64,000 bases of DNA from Brevipalpus yothersi (lineage: Eukaryota; Arthropoda; Arachnida; Trombidiformes; Tenuipalpidae), in assembly GCA_003956705.1 (NCBI GenBank), contig QZCP01000512.1:79434-143433 (forward strand), written 5' to 3'. The translations under genes and the position numbers were made by a program. Shown piece by piece: positions 1 through 11,138 of this stretch. The notes under the pieces were generated by a model, which did not search any database, had not been told where the DNA came from, and was given only the letters and a program-made list of their open reading frames with translations. How positions within the stretch are numbered: the stretch's first letter is position 1; every line of letters starts with the position of its first letter.

Positions 1-1342
1 TTTGAATGTGAAGAATTCCTCGAACTTTGAGCTGTTCAGCATCTTTCATAGCAACTTCATAATTTGAGTAGTTTACAAGTCTCAGAATTTTGTTATCCAA
101 TCCTCTCAAGAAATTAGAACTTAGATCAGGATTCAATTCTTGATTCACAATTGCTAACGGTATACCTAACGGTGATCCTCCAATACAGTAGGAGAACAGA
201 ATAACTTGACTGATGGGCAAAATATACTGAAATACGATCACGAACACATTAAATAGATCATGTTTTAAGTATCGAATGAACAATACAAGAGAAATGATCA
301 ACCAAGCTTCGAATTTTTTCCATCTCATGAAAACTGTCGTTTGATTGACAAAATCTTCTTCAATCATTGAACTAACTTCATATCGTATTCGATCAGTTTG
401 TGATTTCATCATTGTATTGGTCATATTGGTGGGTAATAATGAATTTTCGTTTTGGTCAGTAGATGAGCTGATTTTCTTACAAAGATTGAGAAAAGTTTCT
501 TCCAGAGTTCCATGAAGTTCAATGAGTTTGGATGGTGATTCTTGGAGTAGAATTTGACCACTTCTCATGAATCCAACAAGATGAGATCTTCGAGCTTCTT
601 CGATGTAGTGTGTTGTTATGATTATGGTACATCTTTCCGTTGACGAAATACTCATCAAAAGGGACCAAATTTTCTCTCGAAGTAAAGGATCTACACCAGA
701 AGTTGGTTCATCCAGAACCAAGAATGGTGGTCGATGAATAAGAGCTATACAAAATGTTACGCGTCGTTTCTGGCCACCACTTAAACCACTAATTTGACAA
801 TTTTTTGGAGGTAAATCTAGCATTTGTAAAAGTTGATCAATCCTTTTTTCTACCACTTTTGGACACATTTGATAAATTTTTCCGTAGTAGCGGAGAATCT
901 CACCGATACTCATCTCTTCATACAGAGCATTTTCTTGGGGCATATAACCCACATTCTTTCCTGGTATGTCTGAGTTTCGGGCTCTGGGTGATCTACCCAA
1001 AATGAGTATTTGGCCTGATTGTGGAGTGATACAACCTAGTAGGCATCTCAATAGTGTTGTCTTACCACATCCACTAGGACCGAGAAGACCAAAAATTGAT
1101 CCTTTTGGAATGGTTAAGTTCACATCGTACAGTAAATCTGAGTCTTTGCGATCTTTTGATGATGACGGTGATGAGGTAGTTGAATAGTAGAGGCCTCGAA
1201 CAAGGACACCACAAAATTGTTTAAAGGATGAGAATCTTCTAATCGATGGCAGATGATGATCATTTTCACAACTATCCAAAACTGATTCAACATCGAAAGC
1301 AGAATTAGAAAATGCGTGTGATGCTTCAATACAGTTCCTCAT
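1..1342 (-). CDS. ABCH-subfamily ABC transporter, partial (C-terminus outside window)
   Basis: Half-size ABC transporter with the nucleotide-binding domain first and the membrane domain second. The ATG at 1342-1340 has an in-frame TAA nine bases upstream, and the frame is open to the window edge (about 447 codons). Visible in order: a Ser-rich N-terminus of about 85 residues; Walker A GPSGCGKTT (near 1085-1060); Q-loop GYMPQENALYE; signature LSGGQKRR; Walker B FLVLDEPTSGVD; H-loop TTHYIEEA. The first membrane helix follows near residue 330 (around 300-200), then the FQYILPISQVILFSYCIGG segment. The NBD and the spacing match the complete gene at 35635-37870, so both belong to the arthropod ABCH group (ABCG-like order). 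Substrate unknown; family members move lipids or xenobiotics across the plasma membrane. The visible part has no intron, unlike its paralogue. ABCG or bacterial-type ABC2 exporters are the alternatives. Confidence 0.9.
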   Translation of the reverse strand, partial: MRNCIEASHAFSNSAFDVESVLDSCENDHHLPSIRRFSSFKQFCGVLVRGLYYSTTSSPSSSKDRKDSDLLYDVNLTIPKGSIFGLLGPSGCGKTTLLRCLLGCITPQSGQILILGRSPRARNSDIPGKNVGYMPQENALYEEMSIGEILRYYGKIYQMCPKVVEKRIDQLLQMLDLPPKNCQISGLSGGQKRRVTFCIALIHRPPFLVLDEPTSGVDPLLREKIWSLLMSISSTERCTIIITTHYIEEARRSHLVGFMRSGQILLQESPSKLIELHGTLEETFLNLCKKISSSTDQNENSLLPTNMTNTMMKSQTDRIRYEVSSMIEEDFVNQTTVFMRWKKFEAWLIISLVLFIRYLKHDLFNVFVIVFQYILPISQVILFSYCIGGSPLGIPLAIVNQELNPDLSSNFLRGLDNKILRLVNYSNYEVAMKDAEQLKVRGILHIQ

Positions 1343-3306
1343 ATTGATTTATGATCACAATATGAAGTGTTACAAGGTATCGATAGTCAGCATAATCGGG
1401 TGGCAGAAATTGTGATTCCCGTTGAAACTGAAACAATGTTATCACTTGAACGTAAACTTATTCATTTTAACGTTCTAAATTAGAACTTTGAGCACACACA
1501 CAATTTGAGTCTTTCCAAAAAAAAATCATCAAAAGATCCAGTGAAGCCGTAATGTGATCCTGATGGTTGTATAAACGACTGATCGGAAACTTTTTCATCC
1601 TCTCTCTGTAAGTTCCAAAATATGATTCATCTCTGATGAATTGAACAAAGGTGATTGACAAGTGAGAGCTGATAAATCAGCCATTATATCATGGAATCAA
1701 CTGTGTAGCTAGGAGTGGATTGTACTGACCACTTTGCGTGTTCATACACTGTACTCTGAGCGAAGTTCATTTTGAGCCATTATTTTTCAATCTCAATGAA
1801 ATGCTCGCTCATGTAATTGCTGGAAAAGGGGACCAAGATTCACAATGCAACAAGTGAAGTCAATTTTCTTTCTCCTCTTCAATCGAGAGTCTTCATCTTC
1901 GATGGCTTAAGGAGAAGAAGAAAAGAAAAATTTTTTTCAAGTGTTTCTGACCGAATAATAGATTCAATTGTGATTGTATTGCGATTATTATGCGTCATTG
2001 ATGAAAAAAATTGAATTATGATTGTTTCTCTCTGTGGAAAGTCTCAGAAGAATTGGGAATCCCACTCAATCAAGTTTGAAAGTCAAGTGATAGTACAATG
2101 ATTGTGAGTATAGATTTCGGATAATGTCCTCAGTTCTGGGAAGTTTTTTATTTACATTTAGGGACATTGTATTGACCATTATAGCTGGAGGAATGATCTT
2201 GATACATAACAGGTTGACTGGACTGAGGAAAAATGCAGGACACATTGATCGTTGAGTATAGTTCTGCTCTCAGGTATGATGTTCACATTTTCCATGGGAA
2301 AATTCGATAAAGTTCTGAAAAATTTAATTTCAATTTTTTGTTGTTTTTTCATTCAAGATCAAGATCAAGTTCAAGAGAATTCTCTTCTTCCTGATTTCAA
2401 CATTTCAAAATGAATGAATATTATCAAAGAAGAAACCTACACATGGTCATCATTTAAATCCAGATGTATTTGCTAACTCTTTATTGGAACACTAATGAAA
2501 CTCATTCATTCAGTCGACATAGGCTCCCATGTTACTATGATTAGTGAGCCCATCAATCGTAGTGGAATAATTGAGCAAGGAAATGAAGACATTCAGCGTA
2601 TGGAGGCATATTTTAATCTGTCTGAGGCGAAGAAAAATGTTCTCAATGAATGAGATCTATGAATTCGAAAGTATTTTTTCATCAATAAAACGATTGATTA
2701 TTTTCCATCTTCATCTTTCTACTTGATTATCAACACATTAAATGACATTTTTCTTTCAAACTCATTTCCCAAAAATCCCGTTATGCTGTCTATGGAGTGT
2801 GTAGAAAGCACCAAAAGGATGGAGATCAATAAGAACATTCTCAATCGACCATGAAACCAGTGAAGATGCTCATGTTTACCAATCAGAGTCGATAGTATAA
2901 AATTTGAACGCAATCGTGTTGACAGTCTCCCAAAAGGCCCAATCGAAACTATAACGAGCTACTTTACTCTCTCTCTCTTTCTTTCTCTTTCTTTCTTTCT
3001 CTCTTTCTTCATCACTTTTCTCAAGATTGTGGGACAGAGTCAATCTGAGACTGAGTTGCTGATGATACCCATGCAACAGCTCTTGATCCCCAGAATGCAA
3101 CAAGAGATCAATGTATAGGATCTTGCGATTTGCTGTGTGAGTTTCAATTCGAATTTTGACAGCTACTTGTACCGTTATTTTGTTTGAAGAATAAAGTTTC
3201 GGGAAAATGATTGTCTTGGATCGATTTGTATTTCAATTTCAGAAAGACAGATAGAAATTTGTGTAAAATTTTTTCGCTTCTCTTTTGGTGGTTTTAGTTG
3301 AAGAAA
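1343..3306. other. Intergenic spacer between divergent ABCH and dopamine transporter genes
   Basis: No coding region is recognised on either strand. It should hold the promoters of both flanking genes. It contains a CT/CTTT-rich tract near 2965-3010. The sequence just before the DAT start (a pyrimidine-rich stretch ending in TTTTAG at 3297) looks like a splice acceptor, so a 5' non-coding DAT exon may lie inside this spacer. I could not place it. Confidence 0.5.
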
Positions 3307-3894
3307 ATGGGCAATGAAAATGAGCTTTCATCTAATCGCTCAAATGATACTAACACACCAGTGGTCAGTGCAAATCAGCCGATAAGTGCAACAAAAGTGA
3401 TCAGTGACCAATCGACTAATCACATACTATCATCAGTGAAGCATCAATTTTTAGCATCGTGCAAGGACAGTCCTCTTTCTTCATCCATGTCAGTTCCGAT
3501 ATGCCTTACCGATAGCGATCCAGCAATTAAAGTTAATGTTGCTCGAAGTCAATCGCAAACCAATATGAGCATCTCAAGTGACATTGAGCCGGAGGGAAGT
3601 GTTAAGCGTGAAAAGTGGGCAAAAAAAGTTGATTTTCTATTATCAGTCATCGGTTTTGCTGTTGATTTGGCCAATGTTCAACGATTTCCCTATCTATGCT
3701 TCAAAAACGGAGGAGGTAATCAATTGCTTTTTTTCTCCAGTAACAATTGTTGTAATTGTGAATTTAAGGCCAAAAAACGTGCTCAAAATACTCTTTTGAC
3801 TTGTTTGTATGGTCTCACATCTTCCTCTCATCTGAATTCGATGATTTTGAAGAGCCCTTGAGATGAACTCGAAAATTTTATCTACAAGGTCTCT

Positions 3895-3947
<53 letters not shown>

Positions 3948-5268
3948 GAAATTGAAGTTTGATTTGATCATATTCATTCATTCATGGCTATGATGCAATA
4001 ATGGAAGCGCGTGATAGGAGTGAAAATTCCCGCTCAAAATGAAAACTTTTTCAGAGATGTATTTCTCTCTCGTTTGCTTTCCATTAGAGTACAGAATATC
4101 GGGTCCATAGTGTATGACATGATTTGACAAATTGTGGCTGAGTTATGATTTATCCGGGCAATAGCCATCGAGATAGATAGCCCCGGAGACATTGGTTGGT
4201 GAAATTTGATTATAGAATATCATGTTCCAAAAAATAGCCAGCAAAATGATTGTACTCGTTCAGCGTTGGAAAAAGGTGATTCAAGAAGGGTGAAAAAAGT
4301 AGATGCTGAAATTTGATCATCATATAATATCTATGTAACAGGGAAGATTTACAAGAAGAAATAAATCTCGAATAAATCTAGTCTTGATCCTGAAATTGAA
4401 GAAAGAGAGAGAGCGAGAGAGAGAGATAGGGAGAAGATCTGAACAGGATATCATGATAATGCCTCTCGTTTGAATTCATTCTTGTGGGGAGGAAAAAATA
4501 TGATTTATCTACAAAATTCCAAGACAAATTGTACAAGATTGGTGGGCCTGGATCCATTGTCTGAATCATTTTTTTCTTCTCTTTGATATATTTCGTTTTC
4601 AATACTTAGTTTCTATTTTTCTAATACTAACATGTATGAGGCATGAAATGCTCGATTGCCATGAAACTAATATTATTTTTCTTCCATACCCTCACACACA
4701 CTTGCAAATTCTTTTGCATGAAATCAATTTTTTGTGATTGAATCATTATGAACACTCGAGAAGAATGGGCCAATGCAGTGGATAAAAGGAAATAAGTCTG
4801 ACAGTCAAAGTAGAGTAAAGAAGCTTAACTGGGACACCATTGATCGGGATGATCATCCTTGTGAGATGATGGAAAGTGTCAGAAAAATAGTAGAAGAAAG
4901 AAGAAAGATGTGTATATGCATGTGTGTATACAATCTGTGAGAAGACATATACTAATATCGATTCATTTGGCAGAATAGTTGCCTTTTTTTCGTAAATGTA
5001 TTCATTTTTACACAATAACAAAGATATTGAGCATCAGAAGAAGAAGGAGTAAAATTGTGTACAATCAAAATGGATCAGCCAAGCAAGTTATGTCAATCTT
5101 CGGATCGATTATTACTGTATGAGCCTCATTTCACTCTGTTTCCGTTTCCGTTTCATAACTTATTATCTTCGTCTTTTCTTTTTGCTATTTCATTTCCACG
5201 TCTCAATGTCAATCTTATTCTTTGAACTTTCCCAAATGAAACCAATACCTTTGTGGCACAGTTATCAG

Positions 5269-5314
<46 letters not shown>

Positions 5315-8300
5315 TGGGCCTCAATTGGGTGGCTTTTGTTCAGATCGTATCTCATCGAAATACAATAGATACAATAGAATAATTATTGGCGAAAAGTTCT
5401 CATGAGCTATTATATCATCATTACACAAAGAGAAAATACACTTTTATTCATTTCTAAATATTTTTTTCACCAAGAGAAGTTGAGAAAGTCATTTCATCGT
5501 TCTTCAGAGTCTATGGAGAAAAACGGAAAACACAAGGATGAAAACTTTTCAAGATCATTTTCATTAGCAAACGAATCGTTTTTCTTATGGTAGGAATCAC
5601 TGAGTAATCACTGGATGATTAGGTGTTGATTTATGGAAGAGTTTAGACAATTAAAAGCATTATACCATTCTCATAGGAAGATGTAGTTTTTCAAAAAGTA
5701 TCTCAATGATTTTGAGATGCATTCCGGGAAGTTCTCACATCAACTGCATCCGATATGTCGAATTTTTCAAGAATAATATTCCATTTCTGGTCTCATTCAC
5801 AAGTTTATATCATCAACAGTAGATTTTTTTGTTTCAGACCATCAGAGGAATGAAATGTTGAAGTTGATCAGATAGTTCTCTGACTTGTCACATTACTAGC
5901 ATACTTTCTCTCTCTCTCTCTCTCCATTAACTGTTTCCTCTGAATCAACATCAGCGTAATTAGTCTGTCCCCTTGATACTTATCCAATTTTTGTGATATT
6001 TCTCTTCTCTTTCATCTAAAGCAAACAGATGTTGAAACTTGAACGTCTGATTGATAACGTTTTTTCTCTCATCCTTTCATTCTCATTCAGGAGCTTTTCT
6101 GATTCCATATTCCATCATGCTGGGAATCGCTGGCATTCCACTTTTTTTCATGGAACTGGCCCTTGGTCAATACTTTTGTAAAGGAGCCATAACATGTTGG
6201 GGTCGAATAGTTCCACTATTCAAAGGTAAGAAATGAACTTTGAACATCATACCACAATCAGCTCTTTCATTCTCTTTCATTCATCATCATCTAATGAATG
6301 TTTCAGTGTGTAACAGCAATTCAATGTAAACAATTAGCTTGAAATCAGATTGAAATAATCAGTACTTTTTTTATTGTTTTCTGTAAGCAATATGCGATTA
6401 AGTTTATCAAAAAGGAAAATTTTATGTTGGAGGATGATTGTTACACACTCCTTGTCTAATCGTATATGCCGATTAACGGTTGTTGTTGTTCAACACTTAA
6501 GCGATGACACTGAAATCGATCTTGTTGATGATCTTAACGTGTCCATCTTGAGCTTCACCCTTCTTTCCATGGATAGCTTGCACTTGTCGTCCCTTAACGG
6601 TGAAGGCAACTTTGGGAATTTCGGCAACCACCAAAGCCATTTCAGATTTTCGCTTAAGATTGCATGTCTTACCGGATGAGGTGATAGTTTCGGTGGCACA
6701 AGATTTTGAGGCAACAAGTGCGATTTTGGGACACTTTCCACCGTTGAGAACCATCAATTCATTGACTTCTTCCACAAGACCATGTTCGATGGCAGCGGAC
6801 ATGATTTCGGAATCCTTTCGTTTGCCGAGTTTGACGACCACAACTTGGGCATCGAATTTGACGTCCTTGTTGACTTGGAATTTCTTGGAACAACAAGTTC
6901 CACTGATTGCGGCTCCACAGGTACCGTTCAATTTGGCTGTGTCAATCATTCCCTTTCGGCTACAGTCAGCTGAAACTTTGGCATAACCTTTGTTGGTGAC
7001 ACTGGCTTTGCAGGTTCCCTTTGGACTGACCACAGAGGCATCAGTTTGCTTGTCAACAGATTCGGTGAGAAGAGATTTGACTGAATCGGAAGGAATCAAG
7101 CTGGTCTCATCATCGTCAACCACCATTGAGCTGAGAGCATCCTTGAGAGCATCAGTTGGAATGTCCTCATCGAAGAATAGATCGGGACTAAAAGAGAAAG
7201 ATTATCAAAGAATTAGTTTGAGTTTGTTGAGTTTCAGGCTGATCGAGAGTGAAATAGATAGTATGGTCACAGTTCGGTTGGATACAGAATTGAACACAGA
7301 TGAATTAATCGTTGATAAAACTTACTTTTCATGGAGAAGTTGGGAAATACTGTCCTGGTTGATCAATTTAAAATCAACCGCAAAAGCTGGAACGGCAACG
7401 GAAAGAATAAGACAGACGATTGTGAATTTCATGTTGAGAAAATTTTTTGGGGAATTGATTGAAGTATAATTCAACTGTTGATTCAAGTGGGGAAGAGTAA
7501 ATAATACCAAAGTAAAACTGACAAACTAGTTCCACCGGTTGTGGTGATTATATACTGATTGATGTCACTACCCTATCTCGGCTCATCTCAGCTCATCTCC
7601 AGCTTACAAGCCAGAGAACAATTGGCTTTCACATCGTCCCAATCAGTCAGTTGATCTTGCTACAGGCTCAAAGGCTAACTTTTTCGTTCTCACTGGCTGA
7701 GTACACCAGAACTTGGAAACACCAATCATGCTACTAATGAACATTTTTCTTATCATTATGTGGAAGAAAAATTCTGGTCACTATCAGGAAAAGAGAGAGA
7801 AGAGAGAGAAAGAGAGAGAGAGAGAGAGAAAGTGAGATAGAGAGTGTGTGTATCTGGAGGGTGTATCATGTAGCCAGTTCCGATGAATTTTCATTGAAGC
7901 TTTCCATTTTCATTCTCTCATCATTAGGATTGCCTTAATTAATCATTTTCTGAATAAGTGTGTTTGTTTGTTGTTTGCTCAGATTTGAGTATACATTCTG
8001 TTGAAGTTTGCATCTTTAGGATGAAAACTTTTTTTTTCGAGAATTTTGGAGAATTTTTCCATACTTTTGGCAACATTTTTGTGGCATTACAGATCAAGTG
8101 CAAACTGATTTTTCATTGAAATGAGCACTTGATATGAACTGAGAATGGAAGGTGGACTGTTTAATCTATTTCGAGAGAGTCTATCAATCGAAAGACTGTG
8201 ATTAAATTTTTTTACATGGAATTTGCTCTCTCTTCTCATTGATATCATTCCATTTTCACAGGAGTTGGCTATTGCGTTGTAATGATCGCATTTTATGTTG

Positions 8301-11054
8301 ATTTCTATTACAACGTAATGATTGCTTGGGCTCTCTACTTTTTCTTCGCATCTTTTTCCACCGAGCTGCCTTGGACTCGATGTAATAATGAATGGAATAC
8401 CAATAATTGCTCAGAAATTCAATTTATTGGCGACATAATTCATGGTGGAGATGAGAATGATAAAAATTTTTTAAATCTACAAAATACATCGAGTGCATCA
8501 TTTTCAACCTACTTTCACAATAGAACAACTCCAGCGGAAGAATATTGGCAGTAAGTTATTAATGAAATTGATTAATTTTTTTCGGCTACCCTGACGATGA
8601 TGCTTGATGATAGAGAAGTTTAATTTATATTTGAATAAAATTTCATCGAAAATAGTTATTTTCCATCACCACAATGGAGCTAACACAAGGTGCAGATCAT
8701 CCCTAATTTTAAGCAGACTCACGAGTTGTTAGCGAATACATTTAAATCTACCAGATTGATCAAGCATGATATAAGCAATCGAATCAGTGTTACCACACTC
8801 ATTTTTGGATGAACGATCCCAAAAGCATCCGAAAACTTGTAACTTGATCTGAATCATCACTTTCACCCTGTGTGTATGATTGGCCAATAGTGTGACCTCT
8901 GTTTAGGCTTGTATGAGAGGCAATCATAATGAAGATTATATTCCAGGGTGGTTCTGGAGAGAATCAGTTAGCCGTGAATGAATGAATGTGAATGCTCATC
9001 CGGAAGAGTTTCCTGATACAGAAATGATACTACCAAGCGATAGTAAAACCTCTCTTTCTTTTTCTCTCTCTTACATTCATTCTTTTCCAGAGCTTATCAG
9101 GTTAGAGAGAAGAGAGAAAGTGAATCGGATATTCTTATATAAATCTGATTTGATCAACTGTATGATCCTTTCAACCACAATCGCCAGGGTTTTCAATCAT
9201 ACACACATGTACATTGCATCACATTCAAGTGTGTGTTGGCGCTGATCGGTAATTGAAAAGAGATTTCCTGCATTCACACACACACACAGAATTGGCCATC
9301 GAACACGAACACATGAATACAGTTCAGCTCACTAGCTCAAGATCAATTTCTTGGAGTAGAATTCACCGTTATCTTCTGAGTATTGTATTTGAGAGTCTCG
9401 AATCGAATAGAGTAGAAGATAGCAGAAAAAACTATTTTCGAGTTCTTTTCGAGTTCTTCGACTGTCGTTTACCTCTACATTAGCATTGATTCATGTAATT
9501 GATGAACCATGAAAAATATTCCCAGAAAATAGCACCCATAGATAATGTGGTTACAATTTTGGTTTTTTTGTTCTTTTGGTGTATTTTTTTCTCACACGCA
9601 AAGAGGAAAGGAGTGAATATTTTTCCGGAAATTATCAAAGAACTATTCTTAGATAACTTCTCTATGGCTTTTGTGGTGGTGGAAAGATGTTGCCCAGGAT
9701 AAATTATCTTCTCGCACGAAGTTCGATTGTCGAAAGTATTTTGTCACCAGAACTTATATTGTTCGTCTAAATGATGCATTTTTTTCTATTTTTTCTTTTC
9801 TTATACCATCAAGTCGACATGTTCTAGAACTTCATAATAGCTCTGGAATCGATGGACTAGGTGCTATCAAATGGGATATGAGCGTGTGTCTGCTGATCGT
9901 TTACCTGATTTGCTATTTCAGTTTATGGAAGGGCATATCAACATCCGGAAAGGTAAAGAGAAAATCTTTGTCTCTACTTTGTTCGTGGCAATATACTTAT
10001 ACACTTTCCAGTGGAGCCTTGAACAATATTTTGATTAAAGCTCAGTTGGATAAATGTCTGAGATAAGGAATGGTTATGATGATATTTTGGTCATCTTCGA
10101 ATCATTAGAAGCCTAGAGAATAACAGAATGAATTAACTTTTCGAATTCTTGTTCCCTGTCTCAATGATAATTCTTGATGACCAAGTTTTTTTCTTACATG
10201 ATTATCCATCAGACTATAAATTGATGATGCACAACACGCGTAAGGAAAAAAGTTATGAGATCATCTCTTGTTCAGGATTGAGCAAAAATGAATATCCTCT
10301 TCTAGTTATGTGAAATAGATGATACGAATGATGGCTCTAGTCACGAGACACCAAATCTTATGACTTTTTCTTGCTTCTGGAAGAGTCCGATTTTCAGCTG
10401 AGATCAGGATTTCTTTTTCCTGAGATCGGAACTTCTAATGACTTCCGTACTATTCATGGATGATCGAATGAATTGTTAGAAAATACTGACGCTTGAAATA
10501 ACTTGAAGAAGAAGGATAAGTAGCGTGAAAAGCCCAGCAAAGACTGTTCATTTTTCCTTAGCATAATCGATGATGATAAAGCGAAAAGCTCAATATGGAG
10601 CAAAGTACAGTCAGTCTACCTCACCGATGAGCTGAGTAACTTCTGGTAGCTTGTAATGATCATTCGAAAGAAGAAGAAGAAGAACCTTGTCCAAGAATCA
10701 TACCTCTAGAATAAAATCAAGATAGATGTACCAGAGATGAAGATTCAACTTGGTGTGAAAAAAAAATCCAGTCAGTTTTACAAAGCGTCATATTCCATGG
10801 ATCTATTTCTACTCATTTGAACTTTCCTTTTTTATTTTCCTCCTTCGAGCTCATGCAAGATATAGAAAAATGAAGCCCCAGATTCTCTCTGGAAGACATA
10901 TGATTAGAAAAGAGAGAGCAAGAAAGAAAGAGAGAGAGAGAGATATTATTGTTGTTATGATCAGTCTTCGAATATCATTATAAAATGAAAATAATCAGCT
11001 TAGAAGAAATGTATAAAGGATCTTCTGGAGCGTCAAACATCTTCTCTTTCGATC

Positions 11055-11138
<84 letters not shown>

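Noticed and set aside
6600..6986. Plus-strand frame of 128 codons and neighbours at 6374-7469
   Set aside because: Shadows of the antisense secreted-protein exons; the minus frame has the signal peptide and matching splice sites.
9671..10066. 131-codon frame beginning MWWWKDV
   Set aside because: Only its middle (9814-9952) is DAT exon 4; the ends are intron read-through.
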